Source: CAYMAZ01 sp964388575
GTDB lineage: Bacteria > Bacteroidota > Bacteroidia > Bacteroidales > DTU049
Assembly: GCA_964388575.1 (NCBI GenBank)
Contig: CAYMAZ010000002.1
Coordinates: forward strand, 1-64,000
Direction: 5' to 3'
DNA length: 64,000 nucleotides
Made by a program: the position numbers and the translations under genes. The notes below the pieces were generated by a model. The model was not told the origin of the DNA and did not search any database. It saw nothing but the letters and a program-made list of their open reading frames with translations. Below are positions 7,485-15,565 of the stretch, one piece after another. Position 1 is the first letter of the stretch, and every line of letters starts with the position of its first letter.

Positions 7485-9794
7485 TCAATAAACTATAACT
7501 TTAGCTGAAAAATATTCCTTTCCAGAAAAGATGCTGAGGAGATAGACACCAGGACTGATTGCAATATCTCCTGATTTAAAAGAATTCATTCCCGGAACCA
7601 TCAGAATCTGATCTGAATATACTGTCTGACCACTCATGTTCAGCAAAAACACCTGAGCTTTGCCACCGGAATTCACTTTGAATGCATATTCAAATTCACC
7701 GTTTCCTGGATTTGGAAACACATTAAGTTCACTGACCTGAATTCCTTGCGCAGTACAATCAGGAATAATCATTTTAAACTTAAAATCATTTCTGACCTGT
7801 TCATGGATTGTACATGCCCTAAGCATCAGAAAGTCCTGAATTTCAACAACTCCGCTGAACCAGGATTGAAAACTTGACGGATGATCAAATAATTCTGACT
7901 GGCTTTCAATTTCATCCATCATTTGTAGAATCAGGTTTTGTAATACTTGATCCGTTCGTTTATATAATAATTCCGTATTTAGTAAATATTGAAACCGCTC
8001 AAAAAATTGAGTTGAAAATTCTGAATTCTGCATCAGTTTTCTAAAAAACAGTGTTGACTTTGCATTTGTTGGATAATCTTGAATCTCGTCACTAAGAGCA
8101 TGTTTCAGGCCCTGAAAAGAAACATTATTCAATGCTCCGTCACAATCAAAGAGCACCCATCTCCATTTACTCCCTTTTTCTCCTGACCGCCAGCACAAAA
8201 CATTGTTTGCAGGCCAGTCATAATTGGCAATAAATATTTCATAAATCTGATAATCAATAAAATTTCCAATATCAATCAGAGATTTGACATATTCGTAATT
8301 GACCGAAACTCTGAGATCGTTGTTTTCGATAAACCTGTAAAGTTCATTAAATTCAGTATTATCACCGATCAAACTGTGATCTGCCCAGTTTTCAATAACA
8401 TCAATACTATCTTTATGTAAACTGTGATAATGTTTGAAAAAATGTTCATCTCTGCGCTCCTGCATAAAATATATACCGCGATATTCACCATTGATATAAA
8501 CAATGACCGGTCGTGATGCCGGAGTTTCAAATTTCAGATTTTTGGCTATCTCTAATGCCAGATGATCTTCAATTCCACTTTCCGTCCATGATGACATGAA
8601 TGGCCTGAGGATAAATCTTTTATATTCCTGTTGCAGTCTTTCAGGAAACAATTCATGATTTATACTGCTCTTTCCGTATTCATCCCGGGCATAAATGCGA
8701 AGACCTTTTTGTTGAAATCTTCTCATATTTCCACCATGTGTTCGTAGTCCGACAGTCTGCCTGATTCGGCATGAGTCTCCGGGTTCAAAAAACTCCATTC
8801 TTGCAGACCTCTCCCATTCCCGCCCACGCATATAATAATTTCCTGTCCAGTCAGGATCTTCGTCAACAAAATGAATTCCCGGAACAAAAATCCCTGTTGT
8901 GTCAGAAAACAGATCTTCAGGACTTGCTGTAAGACTTATTACAGGCAGATTTCCGTGATCATGTCCGAGATGTCTGAACAGATAAGTATGTGTTTCCGTA
9001 TGATTCAACTGACGCCCCATGAAGTCAAAAACTGCTGCAGAAATAACAATTGCATTATTTTTATGATCAACTGGGACAAACTGATTCTCAGGTGGAGACA
9101 TCAGAATCTGACACATTACAACCGGAGATGTATGGCTCTGGTCTAATTGAAGTGGTTCAACATACAACATTGACTGATCGTTTGGGACTGACCCGTCAGT
9201 TGTATATCTGATTTCACCCTCATAACCTGCTGTATTCAGTGAAAGTGTAAAAAAATCATCATACATCCTGCCTTGATGAGAAAACATGCTTGCAGGAGGT
9301 GGAAGTCCGGGACTATTTGGTGCTCCCGGACTGGATGCCTGAAAAAGTGCAAGAGTGTCAGAACCGTCAGGAAACAAGCCAAAACTGTAATTTGAGAACA
9401 TGTCAACAGGTGGCATTTGATGTATAATGCTTCCATTCTGTGTAACGTAAAGTGTTTCTCCTGTAGAATTGATGCTGAAGCCTGTATGCAATTCCTCACC
9501 ACTCACAGATCTGTCTTTACCGGAAGCAAAAACAACCATGAACCCGGCAGGTATTATGACAGTATCCGGAAAACACCATTTATACATATCATTTATATTG
9601 TCTGTCAGGCAATATGAGACCAGAGGAACCGGCGTATTTGTCCTGTTATAAAGCTCAATCCAATCTGAAGATTCATTGTCCTCATCATAAAAAAAATTAT
9701 GATTTGCTGACATAAACTCATTGATCACAATATTCTGAGCTTTTCCACAAAAGAATAAAAATATTAAAATAAAAATGAGTGAACCTCTTTTCAT
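7485..9794 (-). CDS. Secreted CotH-kinase-family protein with lamin-tail domain, T9SS cargo
   Basis: A 769-residue secreted protein. After a signal peptide (residues 1-19) comes a lamin-tail domain (IVINEFMSANH ... DWIELYN), then a chitobiase/beta-hexosaminidase C-terminal-like Ig segment (GEIRYTTDGSVPN), then a CotH domain about 330-640. CotH signs are IRQTVGLRTHGGNMRR, KGLRIYARDEYG, a GEYRGIYFMQERRDE strand, and the acidic WRWVLFDCDGAL segment. It ends in a T9SS sorting domain (NVFPNPGNGEFEY ... GVYLLSIFSG). CotH proteins are atypical protein kinases in spore coats; in Bacteroidota the family is found on secreted proteins with unknown substrates, so kinase activity here is only possible. 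Confidence 0.85.
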   Translation of the reverse strand: MKRGSLIFILIFLFFCGKAQNIVINEFMSANHNFFYDEDNESSDWIELYNRTNTPVPLVSYCLTDNINDMYKWCFPDTVIIPAGFMVVFASGKDRSVSGEELHTGFSINSTGETLYVTQNGSIIHQMPPVDMFSNYSFGLFPDGSDTLALFQASSPGAPNSPGLPPPASMFSHQGRMYDDFFTLSLNTAGYEGEIRYTTDGSVPNDQSMLYVEPLQLDQSHTSPVVMCQILMSPPENQFVPVDHKNNAIVISAAVFDFMGRQLNHTETHTYLFRHLGHDHGNLPVISLTASPEDLFSDTTGIFVPGIHFVDEDPDWTGNYYMRGREWERSARMEFFEPGDSCRIRQTVGLRTHGGNMRRFQQKGLRIYARDEYGKSSINHELFPERLQQEYKRFILRPFMSSWTESGIEDHLALEIAKNLKFETPASRPVIVYINGEYRGIYFMQERRDEHFFKHYHSLHKDSIDVIENWADHSLIGDNTEFNELYRFIENNDLRVSVNYEYVKSLIDIGNFIDYQIYEIFIANYDWPANNVLCWRSGEKGSKWRWVLFDCDGALNNVSFQGLKHALSDEIQDYPTNAKSTLFFRKLMQNSEFSTQFFERFQYLLNTELLYKRTDQVLQNLILQMMDEIESQSELFDHPSSFQSWFSGVVEIQDFLMLRACTIHEQVRNDFKFKMIIPDCTAQGIQVSELNVFPNPGNGEFEYAFKVNSGGKAQVFLLNMSGQTVYSDQILMVPGMNSFKSGDIAISPGVYLLSIFSGKEYFSAKVIVY

Positions 9795-9810
9795 AAGGAT
9801 TCTTTATGCT

Positions 9811-9818
9811 CAAAATTA
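9811..9818 (-). promoter_or_regulatory. -7 promoter element TAATTTTG for the CotH-like gene
   Basis: A perfect TAnnTTTG match on the minus strand, 16 bases before the ATG at 9794, implying a leader of about 10 bases. Confidence 0.55.
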
Positions 9819-9895
9819 CAGTATTTATTTTAATCGCAGTAAATTCATTCATTATCTGAATGTTGAGAAAATAAGATTCAGGAAAAGTCAACCAT

Positions 9896-10783
9896 TTATG
9901 CCGGATCTACATGGATCGCAACATGCGTGTCTTCGCCGAATCTTTTTTTAAGCTTTTCCTCAACAACAAGCGTTACATCATGTGATTTCTGAACCGTCAT
10001 AGAACTGTCTATCTTGATGTGGATTTCAATAGCAATATTGTTTCCCAGCCTTCGGGTACGAAGTCCGTGAGGCTCCTGAACATGCTCAACACTGCTGATG
10101 ATTCTGCATATTTCATTTCTCATATCCTCGGGCAGAGATTTCTCGAGAAGATCGTTGACAGCAGGCACAATAATCCTGTATGCGACGCGAAGAATCAGAA
10201 AACTCACGATGGCTGCTGCAAGAGGATCAAGAATTTGCCATTTCCCTCCAATAAAAATTGCTCCCCCGATTCCAAGCAATGAGGCAACTGAAGAGAGCGC
10301 ATCTGAGCGGTGATGCCATGCATTGGCCTTCAGTATCTGGCTGTTCAGTTTCTTTGAAAAAAATAATGTATACCAGAACAGCACTTCTTTTATAAGAATT
10401 GATATTCCGGCTGCAATAAGAGCAAGTGTTTCAGGTGGTTCCTTTAAATTTCCATGTAAATAGCTTCCGATATTCACACCTGCATCCCATAAAATTCCAA
10501 ATCCTGCAACGGCGAGAATGATTCCAACTACAAATGTTGAGAATGTTTCAAATTTGCCATGACCATACCGATGGTTTTCATCAACAGGTTGTGATGCGAA
10601 CCTCACAAAAATAAGAACTATAATATCAGAAATAAGATCAGAGAGAGAATGTGTTGCATCTGCAATCATGGCACTGCTTCTTCCGGCTACGCCCGCTATG
10701 TATTTGAAAACTGTCAGAATAACATTGGCAACAAAACCGATGAACGTGACTTTATAGACTGATGAATTACCCGTTTTTGACAT
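9896..10783 (-). CDS. Cation diffusion facilitator (CDF) family metal exporter
   Basis: An inner-membrane antiporter of about six membrane segments that expels divalent metals (Zn2+, Fe2+, Mn2+ or Co2+) in exchange for protons. Family hallmarks: the TM2 site SAMIADATHSLSDLISD, the TM5 site NAWHHRSDALSS, and the RYGHGKFETFST loop, then a cytoplasmic ferredoxin-like domain (VQEPHGLRTRRLGN, IEIHIKID, VAIHVDPA). The HxxxD in TM5 together with DxxxD in TM2 is typical of Zn- or Fe-handling members, but the metal cannot be fixed from sequence. 295 residues is the normal length. Single gene with its own promoter. Confidence 0.93.
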   Translation of the reverse strand: MSKTGNSSVYKVTFIGFVANVILTVFKYIAGVAGRSSAMIADATHSLSDLISDIIVLIFVRFASQPVDENHRYGHGKFETFSTFVVGIILAVAGFGILWDAGVNIGSYLHGNLKEPPETLALIAAGISILIKEVLFWYTLFFSKKLNSQILKANAWHHRSDALSSVASLLGIGGAIFIGGKWQILDPLAAAIVSFLILRVAYRIIVPAVNDLLEKSLPEDMRNEICRIISSVEHVQEPHGLRTRRLGNNIAIEIHIKIDSSMTVQKSHDVTLVVEEKLKKRFGEDTHVAIHVDPA

Positions 10784-10803
10784 GCCGGTATATTATTATT
10801 GTA

Positions 10804-10811
10804 CAAAGTTA
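10804..10811 (-). promoter_or_regulatory. -7 promoter element TAACTTTG for the CDF exporter
   Basis: A perfect TAnnTTTG match on the minus strand, 20 bases before the ATG at 10783. Confidence 0.55.
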
Positions 10812-10926
10812 TACCTTTTAACTGATTTTTATTCCTAAACTTAACATCATGATTTTAATGTTTTGCTTACTTCAAACTTGAATTCACACTAAAATTTTGT
10901 ATTATTGCATAACAAATCCATGAACT

Positions 10927-12486
10927 ATGAAATATTCCATTTTTTCATTAATAATTTTTCTATCGGTCATTACAAATGGTCAGGTGATGAATATCAAAAT
11001 CAACGATCAGCAAGGACCCAATGAACCAACAATTTTCATGGATCCAAACAACACCAACCAGCTTGTGGCGGGTTCCAACCTGAATCTTTTTTACTATTCG
11101 GAAGACGGCGGTTATACATGGACAACACGAGTTCTGGAATCAGTTGAGTATGGGGTGTGGGGTGATCCCTGTGTTATCATGGACACAGCCGGACATATTT
11201 ATTTCTTTCACCTGTCCAATCCTGCCGTCGGAAACTGGATTGATCGTATTGTTTGTCAGAAATCAACAGATTCGGGACTGAGCTGGAATACCGTCACGTA
11301 TATGGGTCTGAACGGGACCAAAGCCCAGGACAAGGAATGGGCAGTCGTAGACAGGTCAAACAATAATATTTATGTGACCTGGACTCAGTTTGATCAATAC
11401 GGAAGTTCCAATCCCAATGACAGCAGTATTATCAGGTTTTCCAGATCAACTGACGGAGGAATGTCATGGTCTGAAGCTGTCAGGATAAGTAAATTTGCCG
11501 GTGACTGTGTCGATAAGGATGAAACTGTTGAAGGAGCCGTCCCAACTGTGGGACCCAACGGAGAAATTTACGTTTCATGGTCAGGCCCCATGGGAATCCG
11601 TTTCAACAGGTCAACAGACGAAGGAGACACATGGTTGGCTGAAGAAATTTTCGTTTCGGACCAGCCCGGAGGCTGGGATTATAATGTACCCGGAATAATG
11701 CGATGTAACGGTTTGCCTGTTACTGTTTGTGATATCAGCGGAGGACCTCATCACGGGACCATTTATATCAACTGGACTGATCAGAGAAACGGCACCGATG
11801 ATACAGATGTTTGGCTTTCAAAATCCACAGACGGTGGTATTACATGGTCACCCCCGGTAAGAGTCAATGATGATCCTCCAGGGAAACATCAGTTTTTCAC
11901 ATGGATGACCGTGGATCAGGTAACAGGATACCTGTATTTTGTGTATTATGACAGACGAAATGATTCATTGAATGTGAATGCGACCGAAGTATTTCTGGCC
12001 GTTTCAAAAGACGGTGGCAACACATTTGTCAATCACCTCATCAGTGAATCACCGTTTATTCCGAATGCAGGTATATTTTTCGGAGATTACAACAATATTG
12101 CTGCGCACAACAATGTCATCAGACCAGTTTGGGTTAGGATGCACAATAATGAACGAAGCATCATGACCGGAATCATCAACGACCCGGATCTTTCAGTTCA
12201 CAGCTTTTCAGATCAGATTCCGGTCATCATTGAACAGAATTATCCCAATCCTTTCAGTGACCAGACCTGGCTCGCTTTTAAAGTGGAGCGCCCTGCATAC
12301 GTCACAGTGAAAGTAATTGATATTTTTGGCAGGGAAATCACATCCATATACAACAATGAACTTCTTCAGCCCGGCAGATATATTCAGCAGTTTGATGTTC
12401 AAACAAACCAGGTCAATCCCGGTGTCTATTTTTTCAAAGTCACAACCGGAAATAAATCTGTTTCCAAAAAGATGGTCGTGCAATAA
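10927..12486 (+). CDS. Secreted BNR/Asp-box beta-propeller protein (sialidase fold), T9SS cargo
   Basis: A 519-residue secreted protein with a signal peptide (1-18) and at least five Asp-box/BNR repeats spaced along the chain: SEDGGYTWT, STDSGLSWN, STDGGMSWS, STDEGDTWL, STDGGITWS, SKDGGNTF. This is the fold of sialidases and related six-bladed propellers. A type A T9SS sorting domain follows (QNYPNPFSDQTWLAF ... GVYFFKVTTG ... KKMVVQ). The Asp boxes are structural, and I could not identify the sialidase arginine triad with confidence, so the substrate is unknown. The last codons (ATGGTCGTGCAATAA) recur 479 bases downstream in a decayed duplication. Confidence 0.85.
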   Translation: MKYSIFSLIIFLSVITNGQVMNIKINDQQGPNEPTIFMDPNNTNQLVAGSNLNLFYYSEDGGYTWTTRVLESVEYGVWGDPCVIMDTAGHIYFFHLSNPAVGNWIDRIVCQKSTDSGLSWNTVTYMGLNGTKAQDKEWAVVDRSNNNIYVTWTQFDQYGSSNPNDSSIIRFSRSTDGGMSWSEAVRISKFAGDCVDKDETVEGAVPTVGPNGEIYVSWSGPMGIRFNRSTDEGDTWLAEEIFVSDQPGGWDYNVPGIMRCNGLPVTVCDISGGPHHGTIYINWTDQRNGTDDTDVWLSKSTDGGITWSPPVRVNDDPPGKHQFFTWMTVDQVTGYLYFVYYDRRNDSLNVNATEVFLAVSKDGGNTFVNHLISESPFIPNAGIFFGDYNNIAAHNNVIRPVWVRMHNNERSIMTGIINDPDLSVHSFSDQIPVIIEQNYPNPFSDQTWLAFKVERPAYVTVKVIDIFGREITSIYNNELLQPGRYIQQFDVQTNQVNPGVYFFKVTTGNKSVSKKMVVQ

Positions 12487-12535
12487 AAAATGATGATCAA
12501 CAATGAACAGCCTCTTTTAATAAGGCTATAGGCTC

Positions 12536-12583
12536 TTAACTAAAAGGCTTTATGACCTCAATCATTTTTTCAGCGTTATTACA
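12536..12583 (-). pseudogene. Remnant of the 3' end of a second aldehyde ferredoxin oxidoreductase gene
   Basis: On the minus strand the last open codons read EKMIEVIKPFS then TAA. The intact AOR gene ends ELIEVITPLQ then TAA in the equivalent place in the duplicated segment. Upstream codons are unrelated and a TGA closes the frame after 15 codons, so only a scar is left. The match is short, but its position inside the collinear duplication supports it. Confidence 0.4.
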
Positions 12584-12589
12584 CCCTCA

Positions 12590-12950
12590 CTTTTCTGTTT
12601 TGTCATGAAATTTGCACGCTTCGCGCAAATTTACATGCCAAAACATTTTTTTCTTTCTTTCTTTTCCACGGGTGACGCTTCGCTTACTCGTGGTTGCTAA
12701 TATTTAAGCCCTACGGGCTTTTCCACTTTATGTACTCACTATCATATTAATTGTCCCATTGGGCAAACCAAACCATACATGATATTTTCATGCCATCAGG
12801 AATGAGAAAAAATACCGATGAAAGACTTAAAGCTACATCTATCCCCATTTTAAAATATACGAATGCAACAAAAGACACTCGAAACGACATATCACCCTAA
12901 TAATCTGACTGTTATTTTCATTTTTTGAAAAAAATGTAGTAAACTGTAAA
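12590..12950. repeat. Gene-free stretch with REP-like hairpins
   Basis: No gene is seen. Three compact hairpins occur within about 115 bases: AAATTTGC/GCAAATTT at 12608-12632 with loop ACGCTTCGC, flanked by CATG on each side; CCACGGGTGA/TTACTCGTGG at 12666-12693 with loop CGCTTCGC; and AAGCCC-TAC-GGGCTT at 12706-12720. Recurring CGCTTCGC loops and GC-rich palindromes in AT-rich DNA look like REP-type extragenic elements. A TTGTCCCATTGGGCAA motif near 12758 resembles one at about 15466-15485 on the other side of the AOR gene. Confidence 0.45.
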
Positions 12951-12963
12951 ATGGTCGTGCAAT

Positions 12964-13002
12964 AAAAAAAAAGGCTGATCATCAATGAACAGCCTCTTTT
13001 TT
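12964..13002 (-). terminator. Intrinsic terminator of the AOR gene
   Basis: Read on the minus strand, a GAGGCTG/CAGCCT stem with a 12-base loop is followed by nine T residues. It lies just after the AOR stop codon. Confidence 0.7.
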
Positions 13003-13017
13003 AAGTTTATGAACTCT

Positions 13018-15174
13018 TTACTGTAAAGGTGTGATAACCTCAATCAGTTCGGGAAGATCCATTCCAAGGTCTTTAAGATGTTCAATTTTGGGAACACCAT
13101 TTTTGTTCCATCCCCTGCGCTCGTAAACAGCGTCGAGAAGCTTTTCATATTCAGCTTCGCGATGTTTTCTGAGGATTGCGATTTTCTCGGGAGTTGACTT
13201 ACCGGCAGGATCAACACCAAGAATGTCTTTCAGCTGCCCGTCGTAGCGTTCCTGACGTGATTCATATTCCTCAACGGTAACAGGGCCTGCAGCACGATAG
13301 GGTTGTGCATCATGTTTTCTCAAACCGTAACCGCGACGAATGTTGAATATTCTCTGGAAGTTATAGACGCGTTCACTTTGACGGATAAGCTCTTCTTTGC
13401 TGAAAGGCTTTCCGGTCACAGCCTCGAATATTGTCACATAATTGTCCACGTGTTCGGGAATTTTATGAGGTTCATCTGTATCCGCATTCCCAGTCGGAAC
13501 AACATCATTCCAGCACAATTTGCACATCCCAACAAGTCCGAACCACGTACGGAACATCGGGAAATAATGAAGTGCTTCAGCCTTGTCATCAAATGACGGG
13601 ATCTGATTATTTACCATGTCCATAAAGATAAGCCAGGCTTCATCATGCTGCGGGCCTTTGTTGGTCATGGCATAACCACCCTGCTGTGCCAGAGATTCTT
13701 TGGAAACATACTGTGAATACTCCAGACCTTTGTTTTCCATACCGATGTCATTGAGAAAAGCAGCGTCGCCCCAACCTTTATCAGCGAATAATTGTTTCAT
13801 TTTTCGAACGCCCATACCAACAACGAGACCAAATCCTTCTCCACGAGCCAGCTGGTGCAACAACTCAAGTGCAGCATCTGAATTGCCAAAATTCAGTTCC
13901 AGACCACCTGTTCTTTCTTTATTCAGAATGCCGTTTTCATAACATTCCATCACAAATGCAACACAAGTCCCCCATGTAATTGTACATACACCGTAGGTAT
14001 CACAATAAAAATTATGCTCAATGATTGATTCAGGATCAAAAATTCCGAGGTTTGCGCCCAATCCGGCAGCTGTTTCATATTCTGGTCCGTCAACGATGAC
14101 CTTCTGACCTTTGTAAGGTCCTGTTTTCAGTGCAAAATCATCAACACCTTTGGCGCATGACATCATGCATCCGATCCAGCATCCATCGGGAACATTCTGT
14201 GTAAAATATTTATCCCTGAAAATATTACTGTGGATCTGATTTCCGTGAATATGACTTCCATATTTGAAATTATGTGTGGGTAACAGGTCATAGTCCTGCA
14301 TCACATTGACGATGTTGGCTGTTCCTTTTCTACGCATCTGACACTGATGATCATCAAGTTCACGCATGTTTTTGGCATATTTCGTACCTCTTTCGATGAT
14401 TGCATCAAGATTGTGAACATTATTCAGATTTCCGGAAACACCTTCGATTTTTGCAACTATTGCCTTGATCTTTTTGTCACGCATAACTGTTCCGATTCCA
14501 CCGCGACCAGCTTGTTTCAGACGAATTTTTTTACGTTTGATGTCATAGAATGTGAAATTCACCATTCCGATGAGTGAGTGTTCAGCAGCAGCGCCGGTTG
14601 AAACAATGGCGATATTTTTTGCATCTTTTTCGTTTTCGGCAAAAAGCTCGGTCAGCTCTTCAGCAAGAATGTGTGTATCTTTTGAGAAACCTGGGTCTTC
14701 AAAAATTTCCATTTTTCCGTTTTTCCCATCTATGAAGATAATCACATCCTTTTCGGCTTTGCCCTGAAGTTCCAGTGCATCAAACCCTGAGAACTTGAGG
14801 AAGGGGCCAAAAAAGCCTCCGACATTGGAATCCATAATTGAATCAGTCTGGGGAGAAATTGTCACCAACAATGACTTCCCGGATCCTGAATACTGAGTAA
14901 TTCCACCCACAGGACCACTGGAAATAATGATTTCATTTTCAGGATCTGTCCACTTTGTCGATGGAGTTGTGGCATCCCAGAGTAATCTGAGACCATAACC
15001 TTTTCCACCGATGAACTTTTCCTTCATTTCTGCAGGTACATCTTTTATTTTAAATTCGGGTGTCCCAACATTCACATACAGAATCTTGTCCGAATATCCC
15101 CGGTGAAGAGGCGTTTTTGTGTAAGCAAAGTCTTTCAGAACTTTCCTGTTTGTTTTCAATTCTTCAATATTCAT
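13018..15174 (-). CDS. Tungsten/molybdenum-pterin aldehyde:ferredoxin oxidoreductase
   Basis: AOR-family enzymes oxidise aldehydes to acids, or reduce acids, with ferredoxin and a bis-pterin tungsten cofactor plus one [4Fe-4S] cluster, in the cytoplasm. The 718-residue chain shows the AOR N-terminal fold (IGGKGYGLRLLWD, SSGPVGGI, SGSGKSLLVTISP, DSNVGGFFGPFLKFSGFD, ALELQGKA). Cluster ligands appear as Cys 332, 336 and 340 (CWIGCMMSC, a C-x3-C-x3-C spacing) with further Cys at 551 and 554 (GMCKLC). It is longer than the classic 605-residue archaeal AOR and belongs to an extended bacterial subgroup. No partner ferredoxin subunit or pterin genes are adjacent. It is monocistronic and flanked by repeats and gene debris on both sides. 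Confidence 0.92.
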   Translation of the reverse strand: MNIEELKTNRKVLKDFAYTKTPLHRGYSDKILYVNVGTPEFKIKDVPAEMKEKFIGGKGYGLRLLWDATTPSTKWTDPENEIIISSGPVGGITQYSGSGKSLLVTISPQTDSIMDSNVGGFFGPFLKFSGFDALELQGKAEKDVIIFIDGKNGKMEIFEDPGFSKDTHILAEELTELFAENEKDAKNIAIVSTGAAAEHSLIGMVNFTFYDIKRKKIRLKQAGRGGIGTVMRDKKIKAIVAKIEGVSGNLNNVHNLDAIIERGTKYAKNMRELDDHQCQMRRKGTANIVNVMQDYDLLPTHNFKYGSHIHGNQIHSNIFRDKYFTQNVPDGCWIGCMMSCAKGVDDFALKTGPYKGQKVIVDGPEYETAAGLGANLGIFDPESIIEHNFYCDTYGVCTITWGTCVAFVMECYENGILNKERTGGLELNFGNSDAALELLHQLARGEGFGLVVGMGVRKMKQLFADKGWGDAAFLNDIGMENKGLEYSQYVSKESLAQQGGYAMTNKGPQHDEAWLIFMDMVNNQIPSFDDKAEALHYFPMFRTWFGLVGMCKLCWNDVVPTGNADTDEPHKIPEHVDNYVTIFEAVTGKPFSKEELIRQSERVYNFQRIFNIRRGYGLRKHDAQPYRAAGPVTVEEYESRQERYDGQLKDILGVDPAGKSTPEKIAILRKHREAEYEKLLDAVYERRGWNKNGVPKIEHLKDLGMDLPELIEVITPLQ

Positions 15175-15212
15175 ATCTTTTGGTTTATTGTTTTCCTGTT
15201 CGCATTATCCGG

Positions 15213-15220
15213 CAAAAATA
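15213..15220 (-). promoter_or_regulatory. -7 promoter element TATTTTTG for the AOR gene
   Basis: A perfect TAnnTTTG match on the minus strand, 38 bases before the ATG at 15174. Confidence 0.5.
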
Positions 15221-15279
15221 TAAAATTTTTTATCAGTCCTACGGTTATTGAATTATTTTTTTTTGAATGTTATGATTGA

Positions 15280-15399
15280 TATTTGTCACGTAATAATTAC
15301 AAACAACTCGCCGAAGAGGAGATATTGGATATGCTGCTCTGTCAGGCCCGCTGCATCGGTGATGAAGCTGCTGCTGCCGGGGTTAGAGATATATTTTGA
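15280..15399 (+). pseudogene. Orphan GC-rich coding fragment, unknown family
   Basis: An open frame of 39 codons ending in TGA reads ...YKQLAEEEILDMLLCQ then ARCIGDEAAAAGVRDIF. Its codons are much richer in G and C than the surrounding AT-rich spacer, and it looks like the C-terminal end of a real protein whose body is missing. There is no ATG at its head. I do not recognise the family. The rest of the 15175-15565 gap holds AT-rich simple sequence (TGTAAATT-like repeats near 15412-15455) and a CATCCCTTTGGGAC motif near 15468. Confidence 0.25.
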
Positions 15400-15539
15400 G
15401 GGATGCATTTGTATTGTAAATTGTAAAATCGAAATTGTAAATTTAAAATTTAATTTTTATACCGAAGGCATCCCTTTGGGACAATAATTTTCCATTCATT
15501 TCTATTTAACCCATGTCATGCAATTTATCAAGTTCTTTC

Positions 15540-15547
15540 TATCTTTG
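15540..15547 (+). promoter_or_regulatory. -7 promoter element TATCTTTG for queA
   Basis: A perfect TAnnTTTG match ending 18 bases before ATG 15566. The longer reading frame begins at a TTG (15560) that is too close to be preferred over the ATG. Confidence 0.55.
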
Positions 15548-15565
15548 CCGAAATTATGATTGCCG

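Larger units (their letters stand above)
12472..13046. repeat. Diverged direct duplication: copy A 12472-12564, copy B 12951-13046
   Basis: Both copies begin with the same 19 bases (ATGGTCGTGCAATAAAAAA at 12472-12490 and 12951-12969). They then share CAATGAACAGCCTCTTTT and finish with ACCTCAATCA (12555-12564 and 13037-13046). The end motif is 83 bases into copy A and 86 into copy B, so the copies are collinear. Copy B spans the terminator and last codons of the AOR gene. Copy A spans the last codons of the BNR gene and a relic of an AOR-like C-terminus. About 480 bases separate the copy starts. Confidence 0.7.

Noticed and set aside
15248..15487. 79-residue frame in the AOR-queA gap
   Set aside because: Its second half runs through AT-rich simple sequence and it is out of frame with the more gene-like GC-rich fragment at 15280-15399.
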